The notes below the pieces were generated by a model that saw only the letters and a list, made by a program, of their open reading frames with translations, was not told the origin of the DNA and made no database searches. This document shows positions 35,523 through 46,238 of a stretch of DNA of 64,000 bases, piece by piece; the stretch's first letter is position 1; the number at the start of each line of letters is the position of its first letter. This DNA comes from Ignavibacteriales bacterium (GTDB taxonomy: Bacteria; Bacteroidota; Ignavibacteria; Ignavibacteriales; Ignavibacteriaceae). The position numbers were made by a program, and so were the translations under genes. The stretch spans positions 496,001 through 560,000 of the forward strand of contig JADJHL010000011.1 of assembly GCA_016707585.1 (NCBI GenBank), written 5' to 3'.

Positions 35523-37547
35523 ATGAAAATCATCTCATCAACAAAGTCCATATCTAAAAGAATATCAATGGCAGTTGCTATTGGAATAACAAGTCTTTTA
35601 AGCATTGGACTAATTGTATTTTTAATTTTTTCGGAAAAATCAAAAATCGCCTCAGCAAATGAAAGCATACACGAGTTAAATCAATCTATGAAAGAAGCAA
35701 TTCTTTTTTCGATGGCTCAAGGTGTAACGGATGTTAACCCATTTATAGACAGAATGAAATCAATAAAAAACATTAAAGAGTTGAGAATAATTCCAACTGA
35801 GCTGATTGATTCTGATAAAGCTAAAAATATGGATGAACAAGAAAAAAATGTTTCTAAATCCAAAGAAGAAATTAATTCTGAAGAAGAATTTCAGGATTTA
35901 TCTGTCTTTAGATCAATAAGTCCAATTGTTGCTGATGCCTCTTGTACTGATTGCCACGATGGAAAAGAAGGTGATGTTTATGCTGTAATGAGTATTAGAT
36001 ATTCAATGGATGAAACACACGCCGCAATTGTTACAGAGCGAATTAGTGGGGCTTTAATAATAATATTCCTGGTTGTTTTTGTTTGGGCATTAATTGTTTA
36101 CCTGATAAAGAAAAATATTTTAAATGATTTATTCAAGTTTATTGAAGCTATTAGAGATTTTTCAAGCGGAAATTTAAAAACAGAAATAACCTGTTTTAGA
36201 AAAGATGAATTTGGTGAGATGGCTTACTCGCTTCAATCATTAAAACAAAACTTAACTCATCAAGCAAATACAGTAAGCGAATTTGCAAGTGGCAATTTTG
36301 AAACTAAAGTAACAATTTTATCCGAAGAAGATGTACTTGGGAATTCAATTCAGCAAATTAAGAATTCACTTAGCTCACTTTCTGATGATGCAAAAAAACT
36401 TTCTATTGCTGCAGAACTAGGCAATCTTTCGGAGCGTGTAGATATATCTAAACATCAGGGAATTTTTGGCAAAATAATTAATGGATTTAATTTAACATTT
36501 GATTACTTAACCGAACCAATACGTGAAGGATCAAATGTACTTTCTAAATATGCTACTGGTGATTTTACAACTCGTGTAAATAGTGATTACAAGGGTGAAC
36601 ATCAGCAACTTAAAAATGATATTAATAAAGTTGGTGATTCACTTTCTAACCTCATTGGAAAAATATCTGAAGCTGTACAAGCCACAGCAAGCGCAGCAAA
36701 TCAAATAAGTTCATCAACCGAAGAAATGGCCGCTGGCGCTCAGGAACAATCATCGCAAGCCACAGAAGTAGCTGGTGCAGTTGAACAGATGACAAAAACA
36801 ATATATGAAACTACAAAGAATACAGGCCAGGCAACTGAAGCAAGTAAGAATGCAGGTAAGTCAGCAAAAGAAGGCGGACTGGTTGTAGAAGAAACAATAC
36901 GTGGAATGAACCGCATAGCAGAAGTAGTAAAACAGAGCGCGGCTACTGTTCAGGAACTTGGTAAGAGCAGTGATCAGATAGGTGAAATTATTCAGGTAAT
37001 TGATGACATTGCAGATCAAACAAATCTACTAGCATTAAATGCAGCTATAGAAGCGGCCAGAGCAGGTGAACAAGGAAGAGGATTTGCAGTAGTAGCAGAT
37101 GAAGTAAGAAAACTTGCAGAACGAACTACAAAAGCAACCAAAGAAATAGCAACGATGATAAAGCAAATCCAAAAAGATACCAGTGGTGCAGTGGAATCAA
37201 TGCAGCAGGGAACAGAAGAAGTAGAAGCAGGAAAACTATTAGCAGAAAAGGCCGGATCATCACTGCAGGAAATAATTCACGGTGCAGAACAAGTTGTAGA
37301 TATCGTTACTCAAGTAGCCGCAGCAAGTGAAGAACAATCAAGTGCAGCAGAACAGATAAGTAAGAATATAGAATCGATAAGCAGTGTAACTCAGGAAAGT
37401 GCAAGCGGTATTCAGCAAATAGCACACGCATCAGAAGACTTGAACAGGTTAACATTAAATCTACAAGAATTAGTAGCAAGATTTAAAGTTGATGAAGGCG
37501 GAAGCAAGTTTGCTGTTCGCTCAAATGGAAAATTAATTAATGTGTAA
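35523..37547 (+). CDS. Methyl-accepting chemotaxis protein F with periplasmic haem c motif
   Basis: An intact 674-residue receptor. Membrane helix (about 15-36), a periplasmic domain of about 130 residues with a single covalent-haem motif CTDCH (141-145) near its end, second membrane helix (GALIIIFLVVFVWALIVYLI), two HAMP-like repeats and a signalling domain. The sensor differs from that of receptor C in sequence but shares the late CxxCH, so both may report redox or gas signals through haem c. The last 400 bases are nearly identical to receptor A. The C-terminus ends VRSNGKLINV. A sigma-28 site precedes the gene. Confidence 0.92.
   Translation: MKIISSTKSISKRISMAVAIGITSLLSIGLIVFLIFSEKSKIASANESIHELNQSMKEAILFSMAQGVTDVNPFIDRMKSIKNIKELRIIPTELIDSDKAKNMDEQEKNVSKSKEEINSEEEFQDLSVFRSISPIVADASCTDCHDGKEGDVYAVMSIRYSMDETHAAIVTERISGALIIIFLVVFVWALIVYLIKKNILNDLFKFIEAIRDFSSGNLKTEITCFRKDEFGEMAYSLQSLKQNLTHQANTVSEFASGNFETKVTILSEEDVLGNSIQQIKNSLSSLSDDAKKLSIAAELGNLSERVDISKHQGIFGKIINGFNLTFDYLTEPIREGSNVLSKYATGDFTTRVNSDYKGEHQQLKNDINKVGDSLSNLIGKISEAVQATASAANQISSSTEEMAAGAQEQSSQATEVAGAVEQMTKTIYETTKNTGQATEASKNAGKSAKEGGLVVEETIRGMNRIAEVVKQSAATVQELGKSSDQIGEIIQVIDDIADQTNLLALNAAIEAARAGEQGRGFAVVADEVRKLAERTTKATKEIATMIKQIQKDTSGAVESMQQGTEEVEAGKLLAEKAGSSLQEIIHGAEQVVDIVTQVAAASEEQSSAAEQISKNIESISSVTQESASGIQQIAHASEDLNRLTLNLQELVARFKVDEGGSKFAVRSNGKLINV
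37314..37465 (+). repeat. 152-bp segment identical to receptor A
   Basis: Partner of 22209-22360, identical by eye at all positions including third codon positions. Similar but not identical blocks occur in receptor C (near 27640-27780). Confidence 0.85.
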
Positions 37548-37740
37548 TTATTTAATGGTTGATTAAGCTCTATCCTAAATATTCATAAACTTTTTCAATA
37601 GTTGTTACATACTTAAAATATAATATTGGGAGAAAATAATCTGAAACTATAAATATTAAATGGGATTGTTTTGATATTACTTTTTTACTTTAATCTAAAA
37701 GTATCAGAAAAGGTATTCCCTTCCTTATTATGATGCGAAG

Positions 37741-37773
37741 CCCGGCATCGCCCTCCAATGTGCCGGGTTTTTT
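37741..37773 (+). terminator. GC-rich rho-independent terminator
   Basis: CCCGGCA (37741-37747) pairs with TGCCGGG (37761-37767), followed by a run of six T. It lies about 190 bases after receptor F. The rest of the 540-base gap up to 38087 holds no gene or motif I can support. Confidence 0.85.
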
Positions 37774-38087
37774 ATTTAAAAAAATCAGGTATTGGATATA
37801 ATTGAATGATCAAGAGCAGTTGCAAAAAGAATTTTTAGTTGGAAATGTAAATCTTTTGTAAAAATGGATTAAATATTTTTTAACATTAATTAAAATCTAA
37901 TTGCTATTTAAACTTTTAAGTAATAAAATTAAGTCCGGTTTAAGGTTATTTCTTAAAATCTTGGAATTAAAAGTAAAATTATGAATTCCTTCTTCCTCAA
38001 AACTTATCAGCTAATAAAAATCATTATATATTATTTTAACTTTTTCTAATTATATACACACTTAGTTATATGTAGAGGGGCACTTTT

Positions 38088-41000
38088 ATGGATAGATTTT
38101 CAAAATGGCATTTGTTTTTTATTGTGCTATTTATCGGCATAATATTTAGTTCAATTGGATATTATTTATACAAAACTGAATCTGTTGAGATAAGAAAAGA
38201 GAAGTATGCTTATTTAGATGCAATAGCCAATTTAAAAGTTGATCAACTTACCAAATGGAAAACCGAAAGATTATCTGAAGCAAAATTTTTCCCCACAATG
38301 GGAAAGTTTATAAAATCAACAATTACTCTTTCATCCGATATTAATAATAAAGAATCAAAAGATTTTTTAACTCAAACATTACTGCCTATTAAAGAAAGAC
38401 ATTCATATCAAAATTTATTTGTAACAGATCTTAATGGTAAAGTTCTATTTACACTTGATCCGGATGTTGATAAAATTGATTCAATAACTTTTATTAATCT
38501 TAAACAAGCAGTAACTAAAGATTCCATAATCTTTATGGATTTTTATCAATGTAATACTCACCATGCAATTCATTTAGATATTTTATCTCCAATTAAAGAC
38601 AACAATAATAATGCAATTGGAGTTTTTATTTTACGATTTGATCCAAACGTTTATCTTTATCCTCTTATTCAAAAATGGCCAACACCTTCCAAAACTGCTG
38701 AAAGTTTAATCTTTAGAAATGAAGGAAAACAAATAAGATTACTTAGCAAAGCAAAACATGTTCAAACTTCTGCAATGGATATAATAATACCGATTGAAAA
38801 TAAAGAATATGTAGCCGTAAAAGGTGCTCATGGTCAAACGGGAATTATGGAAGGTCTTGATTATAGAGGCGTACAAGTTTTAGCAGCAATTCATAAAGTA
38901 CCAACAACTAACTGGTATTTAGTTTCAAAGGTTGATACAGATGAAATATTTAATGAACTGGTTTACAGAGGTCGCTCAATAGTTTTGTTAACAATGTTTT
39001 CGTTTTTACTTGTTGCCGCAATGGCATCGTTTCTTTACAAACGCAGACAAAGTGCAGTTTATAAAAATTTGTTTTTAAAAGAAAAAGAACTTTCTGAAAC
39101 AAAAGAAGAATACAGAACAGCTTTATACAGTATCGGCGATGCAGTTATTGCTACTGACAGACATAGTATCGTAAAGCAAATGAATTCCGTAGCTGAAGAA
39201 TTGACAGGATGGAAAGAGAGCGAGGCTAAAGGTAAAAAACTTGATGAAGTATTTAGAATTATTAATGAGGAAACTAAACAACAAGTTCAAAACCCTGTAA
39301 AACGCGTGCTAAAAGAAGGTACTGTAATTGGGCTGGCAAATCATACATTGTTAATTTCAAAAGATGGAAAAGAAATTCCAATTGCTGATAGTGGCTCGCC
39401 AATTAAAAATGATGAAAATCAAATTATTGGTGTTATACTTGTTTTTAGAGATCAAACTGAAGAACGAACAAATGAAAAATACTATTTGAAAGTAATGATA
39501 AATTTTCCAAAATTTTTCAACATTCTTCTGATTCAATTAGCCTTACCGAACTTAGCACAGGTAAGTTATTTGAAGTGAACGGTGGTTTTGAAAAGATGTT
39601 CGGATATTCAAGAGAAGAGGTTTTGGGTAGAACCACTTTTGAATTAAACTTGTGGTCAAATCAAAATGATAGAACAGAAATAATAAATCAATTAAAGCAA
39701 AAGGGGCAAGTTAGAAATTTTGAAGCAATAGGTTCAAAAAAAGATGGAACTCAAATTACTGCTTTAATTTCAGGTGAAATATTAACCCATAACAACATTC
39801 AGTTTATTCTTTTTACAATAAAAGACATTACCGAGCAAAAAATCTTTGAGGAATCACTTAAAGCGAGTGAAGAAAAATATAAGATGCTTTTGGAATTTGC
39901 TTCAGATGCATTCTTTCAAGGCGATGGTGAAGGAAATTTTATAACAGTAAATGATCAGGCTGTTAATTTAACTGGTTATCAAAAGGATGAACTTCTTAAA
40001 ATGAATATGAAGAATATTTTTACTAAAGATGTACTTGATAATAATCCTTTGCGTTATGATAGATTGATGAATGGTGAAACAATAAAAAATGAAAGATACA
40101 TTATTAAAAAAGATGGCTCATTGATTTCTGTTGAAATGACTTCCAAGCGGATGCCCGATGGAACTTATCAATCGTTTTTTAGAGATATCACAAATAGAAA
40201 AATTATAGAAAGAGAGCTAAAAGACTCAGAAGAAAAATTTAGAAAAGCATTTATTACAAGTCCTGATTCAATAAATATAAACCGTCTTTCTGACGGGAGA
40301 TATGTTAGTATAAATTCTGGTTTTACCAAAGTAACAGGATACACTGAAGAAGAAGTTATCGGTAAGACGTCAGCAGAAATACAAATTTGGGCTGATGTTT
40401 CTTATCGAAATGTGCTTGTAGAAAAATTAAAATCATCAAACTTAGTAGAAAATTTTGAAGCTAAATTCAGGATAAAAGATGGTAGATTATTTGATGGATT
40501 GATGTCTGCCGCAGTAATAGAATTAAATAGTGAACCACATATAATAAGTATTACAAGAGATATTTCAGATCGTAAAAAAGCTGATGAATTAATTAAGAGT
40601 TCCGAAGCAAATTTAAATGCACTTATTAATAATAGTAATGATTGCATCTGGTCGATAGATAAAGATTACAACTATATAGTTTTCAATAATTTTTTGCTGA
40701 AGCATATTTTGCTTCCTTCAATCAAAAACTTGTTAAAGGAATTAATGCTTTAAATATTCTTACACCAGAATTGAAAGCATTTTGGAAACCCAAATATGAT
40801 GCAGCTTTATCAGGTAAAAAAAATGAATTTGAATTTTCTATGGATATAGGCAATGAAATTAATTATTACCAGGTTTTTCTAAATCCAATAATATCTGATG
40901 ATATAATTACAGGGGTTTCTGCATTAAGCGTTTGTATTACGGAACTTAAAAAGATTGAGCAAATGCAACGACTTAGTGAAACCAATCTAAAAAATTCACA

Positions 41001-43258
41001 ACGAGTTGCAAAAGTGGGACATTATGATTTTAATGTTAATGCTGGAACATGGTCTAGTTCGGAAATGTTGGATACAATATTTGGCATTGATCAGTCTTAT
41101 TCTCATAATGTTGAAGGTTGGAGTAAATTAATCTATCCTGATGATAGAGAAATGATGATGAGTCATTTGCTTGACGATGTAGTAAAAGACAGAAACGAAT
41201 TTAACAAAGAGTACAGAATAATAAGACATAGTGATAAAGAAGTTAGGTGGATGCATGGCCTTGGTAAAATTGAAGCTGATGAAAAAAATGATGCAATTCA
41301 TATGTTTGGTACAATACAGGACATTACAGAAAGAAAGAAAGTAGAAGAAGAAGTAAATAAAACAAAAATTCATTTTCAAAAGTTGATTGAAAATGCTCCT
41401 GATGGTATTGTGCAAATTACAATCGATGGAAAGTTTAAATATGTAAGTCCTTCAGCAAAAAGAATTTTTGGACATCCAATTGATCAAAGAGTTGAGCAGA
41501 GTCCTAATGATTTAACTCATCCGGATGATTTACCGAGAGTACTTGAAACATTGAATAAAATAATTCAAAATCCAACAATAATACCAACTATAGAATACAG
41601 ATTTAAACATACAAATGGCGAATATATATGGATAGAAAGTACATTTAATAATTTATTGAATGAACCGAGTGTTGAAGCTATTATAATTAATTTTCGTGAT
41701 ATATCTTATAGAAAAAAAGCTGAAGAAAAATTAAGGACTTTGTCTCGTGCAGTTGAACAAAGTCCAGCAATAATGGTTATTACTGATAAGAACGGAAATA
41801 TTGAATATGTAAATCCAAAGTTTACTGATGTTACAGGTTATACATTTGAGGAAGCAATAGGTAAAAATCCGCGCATACTAAAATCCGGTCATACTACGCA
41901 ACAAGAATATAAAAATCTGTGGGAGATGATTTCTGAAAAAATGAGTGGAGCGGTGAATTTTTTAATAGAAAAAGAATGGCGAGCTTTATTGGGAATCTGC
42001 GTACATATCTCCTATCCTTAATGAATTTGGCGAGATAACAAATTATATAGCACTTAAAGAAGATATTACAGAAAGAAAAAGTTTACTTGCAGATTTAATA
42101 GAAGCAAAAGAAAAAGCGGAAGAAATGAACCGGGTAAAAGCTTATTTCTTTGCCAATATGAGTCATGAACTGCGTACACCATTTGTTGGTATAGTAGGAT
42201 TTTCGGAATTACTTTCTGAGTCATTGCAAAATCCGGAAGAAAAAGAAATGGCGAATCAAATCCTTAAATCATCAAAAAGACTTACAGAAACATTAAATAA
42301 AATATTAAATGTTACACGATTAGAGTTTGACAAACTTGAAGTTAAACTTAGAGATATTGATGTAATTGAAATGATAGATCAATTAAAAATTTTATTCTCA
42401 AAATCTGCTTCTGCAAAAAATATTAGCATTAAAACAAAAATTAGCCAGGATGAAATTGTTGTTAAAACTGATGGCAGAATGCTTGACGAAATGATTACCA
42501 ACCTATTAAATAATGCTATTAAATATACTCAAGATGGATTTATTGATATAAGTGCAGAAACAATTGTAAGAGAAAACAAAAATTATTTATTATTAAAAGT
42601 TGCTGATACCGGTGTTGGAATTCCTAAGAACAAACAGGAAATAATCTGGAAGGAATTTAGACAGGTAAGTGAAGGAATGAATCGTTCGTTTGAAGGGACA
42701 GGATTGGGATTAACAATCATTAAAAAGTATGTTGAAACTCTTAGTGGTAAAATTACGCTGGAAAGTGAAATTGGAAAAGGATCTACTTTTGTAATAGAAA
42801 TACCTGTAGAAATTGTATCAAAAAAAGAAGTAAATAAATCTAAAGAGATCGTGTTAAAGCAAACACAAAATAATATTGAGATAAAAAGCCGTAAACCTAA
42901 AATACTTTATGTTGAAGACGATGTAATAGCTTTAAGCTATGTTGATAAAGTGTTAAAGGCATTTTATGAAATTGATACTGCGTTTAATGCTACAATAGCG
43001 TTAGAACTTGCTAATAAAAACATTTATGAAGCAATGTTGCTGGATATAAATCTTGGTAAAGGTATTGATGGAGTTGAGTTAATGCAAATGATGCGTAAAA
43101 TAAATGGTTATAATAAAATTCCGATTGTTGCGGTTACAGCTTATGCTGCTGAATCAGATAGATTAGAGTTTTTAGCAAAAGGCTTTACTCATTATCTTTC
43201 TAAACCTTTTACTTCTGTTGAACTAAGAGGAATGTTAGGTAAAATTTTTAATAGCTAA
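38088..43258 (+). CDS. Cache/multi-PAS hybrid histidine kinase 2 (three frameshifts)
   Basis: Frame-corrected, about 1723 residues. Membrane helix (LFFIVLFIGIIFSSIGYYL), a periplasmic Cache-type domain of about 260 residues, second membrane helix (LLTMFSFLLVAAMASFLY), about eight PAS domains (for example LYSIGDAVIATD, FASDAFFQGDGEG, NAPDGIVQIT, VEQSPAIMVITD), HisKA (MSHELRTP), HATPase (NLLNNAIKYT, DTGVGIP, GTGLGLTI) and a receiver (AMLLDINLGKGIDG). Breaks: near 39490 (base missing), near 40695 (one T missing from a T run) and near 41940 (one A missing from an A run). It is a paralogue of the 15-19.6 kb kinase: their HisKA regions share AYFxAxMSHELRTPFVGI. The ligand is unknown. Confidence 0.88.
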
Positions 43259-43504
43259 ATATTTAAATAGAATTTAGCTATTAACAACTATTAGTGCTTA
43301 CTAAGCTGAGTACTTTTTTGAGTGCAAAGTTTTACTACAAAGACATTAAACTTTCAAGAAATTCTTAAATAAATTCTTAACAGTGAGATAATTTGCTAAA
43401 GTTATCTAAAGAATATCTAATTACTTCTATTTTCTCTTCAATAAATCTCTAATTCTATAAACATCTTCCATATTTATCATTTCATTTGAATTTCTCGCGG
43501 ATAC

Positions 43505-43531
43505 TTAACAATTGTTAATAAAATACGATAA
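43505..43531 (+). promoter_or_regulatory. Sigma-28-like promoter of tonB-like/receptor G unit
   Basis: TTAA (43505-43508), 15 bases, TACGATAA (43524-43531), only 30 bases before the start at 43562. The 43259-43561 gap holds nothing else I can name. Confidence 0.6.
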
Positions 43532-43561
43532 TGAGGAAGAAATTAAAGTTAAGGAACAACT

Positions 43562-43960
43562 ATGAAAACCAAACAATTACTAACGTATGCATATACTATA
43601 GCTTTATTTATACTCTTAAGTACGTTAGCTTTTTCGCAAAATACGCCGTCAGAAGATGCACAGTACCTGGCTTTTGCAACACAAATGCCTGAATTAGTAG
43701 GTGGAATGCCTGACCTGGTAAAAAAAATAAAATACCCAACAGTTGCTAAGCAAACCAACCTGGAAGGAAAAGTTTTTGCTATGGCTTTTGTTGATGAAAA
43801 AGGAAATGTGGATAAAGTTAAAATTATAAAAGGTCTTGGCGGTGGTTGTGATGAAGAAGTTGAACGAGTATTAACTATTTCGAAGTTTAAACCTGGACAA
43901 CATGAAGGTAAGCCTGTAAAAGTTAAAACAACTATTTCTGTAGCATTCAAAATAAAGTAA
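43562..43960 (+). CDS. Secreted TonB C-terminal-domain protein
   Basis: The 132-residue protein has a signal peptide (about 1-25, ending LSTLAFSQ) and then one TonB C-terminal domain: KIKYPTVAKQTNLEGKVFAM (about 55-74), FVDEKGNVDKVKIIKGLGGGCDEEVERVL and KFKPGQHEGKPVKVKTTISV. The usual TonB membrane anchor and Pro-rich spacer are missing, so it is probably periplasmic or attached to another protein rather than a true energy transducer. It lies 22 bases before receptor G behind a sigma-28-like promoter, so it is likely expressed with motility genes. Its task there is unknown. Confidence 0.82.
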   Translation: MKTKQLLTYAYTIALFILLSTLAFSQNTPSEDAQYLAFATQMPELVGGMPDLVKKIKYPTVAKQTNLEGKVFAMAFVDEKGNVDKVKIIKGLGGGCDEEVERVLTISKFKPGQHEGKPVKVKTTISVAFKIK

Positions 43961-43982
43961 AAAATAAACTTGTGGGATTTTT

Positions 43983-46090
43983 ATGTTAAATCTAAAAGAC
44001 AAATCATTTAAAGCTAAAATACAGGCATCCTTCTTTTTAATAGCTGCAATAGCCACTGTAATGGTTGTTAATGATCTTTATCATTTCTTTCAACTTTCGA
44101 GAATAAGTGATACACTAAACAAAAAAATAATTACTTCTGGCAATCATATAACAAAAATCCAAACGGAGTTTAAAGACATACAATTCTATCTATTAAAATT
44201 TTCTATTCCCGGATTTCAAGATCAGTTTGAACAGAATTTTAATGCAGTTGAAGGAAGTAAGAAAAATATTTCCGAAACTTTAATTTCGATAAATGATTCA
44301 ACCTTTGCAGATATTTATGATGAGCACTCAAAAAACATCGAAAATATAATGAATGAATATTTTGGATTAGTTGTAGATGGAACTTTAAGTGCAGCGGCAA
44401 TGAAAGATTTTGAGATGTCATCTTTTATCGCAACAACTTCAGGTGAAGAGCTTAGAGTAAAGTTTGAAAATGAATTAGCTGAAATAAAAACACATATAAG
44501 CAACACAGAGAAGAACTTGAATCTGAAGTAAGTGCAATTATGTCAAGAACAATAGCTATGATAATTGTCGGAATGATTATTGGCTCACTTGCATTTTTAT
44601 TTACATTCTTTAAGCTAATACCAACTCTAACAAAACCGATCAGAAAATTTAAAGAGCTTCTTTACGATTATTCACTTGGAAATTTTGAAAAAGAAATGAA
44701 AGTAAGAAGTAATGATGAATTTGGACAAATGGCAGAAATGCTAAACAAACTAAGAGATGCACAACTTGATAAAATTGATGCAGCAGAAAAAATAGCTTCA
44801 GGTAATCTGGATTTTAAAGTTAATTCTCTTTCAGAGTATGATTCGTTATCCAGAAGTTTTGAAAAGATGATTGAAAATCTTAACAAACTTGTTCACGAAA
44901 TTAAATTCTTAACTACAGCATCAATAAAAGGAAACAGTTCTGAACGTGGTAATACAAAAATATTTAACGGTGGATATCAAACAATTGTGCAGGGGATGAA
45001 TGATACTCTGGATGCTGTTTATGCCCCAATAAACGAAGCTATTGTAGCATTAGAAAAAGTTGCTGCAGGTGATTTTACAGTTGCAATAACCAAAGAATAT
45101 TCAGGCGATCACGAACGAATAAAAAACTCTATTAACAATGTAACCCAATCACTTGGTAAAACATTAACAGAAGTTTCGCAGGCAGTAACAGCAGCAGCAA
45201 GTGCCGCAACAGAAATAAGTTCCAGTACAGAAGAAATGGCTGCTGGCGCAAATGAACAAAGTGCACAAGCATCAGAAGTTGCAACCGCAGTTGAACAAAT
45301 GTCCCGAACAATAATTGAAACAACAAAAAATACTACAAATGCTGCTGAGGCAAGTAAGAATGCTGGTAGAGTTGCAAAAGAAGGCGGCAAAGTTGTTGAA
45401 GAAACAATTGAAGGAATGAGTAGAATTTCTGAAGTAGTTAAAAAAAGTGCAGAAACAGTTCAAGAACTTGGCAATAGCAGTAACGAAATTGGTGAGATTG
45501 TTCAGGTTATTGAAGACATTGCTGATCAAACAAATTTATTAGCTTTAAATGCTGCTATAGAAGCGGCACGCGCTGGTGAACAGGGAAGAGGTTTTGCAGT
45601 TGTTGCTGATGAAGTTAGGAAATTGGCTGAAAGAACTTCTAAAGCAACGCAAGAAATTGCTGTTATGATAAAGCATATTCAAAAAGATACTGAAGGTGCT
45701 GTAGTATCAATGCAACAGGGAACCAGAGAAGTTGAACGTGGAAAAATTCTTGCTGAAAAAGCTGGCAGTTCTTTAAGAGAAATCATTACAGGTGCTGATA
45801 AAGTTGCTGATATCGTTACTCAAGTTGCTGCCGCAAGTGAAGAACAATCCAGAGCATCAGAACAGATAACAAAAAATCTTGAACAGATTACAAATGTCAC
45901 TCAAGAAAGTGCAAACGGAGTTAGACAAATTGCTCATGCTGCAGAAGAACTAAATCAGTTAACAGGTAATCTTCAATCGCTTATTTCTGGATTTAAAGTA
46001 GCAGGCACAACTGGGTTTACTTTCCGAAAAGAATTAGAGAATGAAGAAATTGAAATACATGATGAAGAACATTTGTATAGCAGCTTATAA
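43983..46090 (+). CDS. Methyl-accepting chemotaxis protein G (frameshifted)
   Basis: Membrane helix (IQASFFLIAAIATVMVVNDL), a periplasmic helical bundle of about 140 residues, second membrane helix (TIAMIIVGMIIGSLAFLFTFF), HAMP repeats and a signalling domain with the standard tip. The frame breaks near 44512 (one base missing). With correction the protein is about 702 residues. Unlike the six other receptors here it lacks the VRQNGKLVHx tail and ends EEHLYSSL. Its signalling domain is also the most divergent, for example SSNEIGEIVQVIEDIADQ. It may therefore be adapted differently. Confidence 0.88.
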
Positions 46091-46238
46091 ATAATTGGAA
46101 ATGTACAGCAATTTTCAGTTGGCTAATATTAATCAGTTACTAAAAGAAAATGATTGAATACTAATTGAATTGTGATAATCCTGACGGCACTATAATTGAA
46201 AAATCTATACGAGAAAAAACAAAAAAGAAGTATAAATT

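Noticed and set aside
22209..37465. Receptor repeats as a mobile element
   Set aside because: The identical block is within coding sequence, has no terminal inverted repeats or target duplications, and matches homologous domains in frame; gene conversion or duplication explains it.
46181..46200. Sigma-54-like element before the HEAT-repeat gene
   Set aside because: CGGCAC...TTGAA has the right spacing but lacks the -24 T and the -12 C; too weak to list as a promoter.
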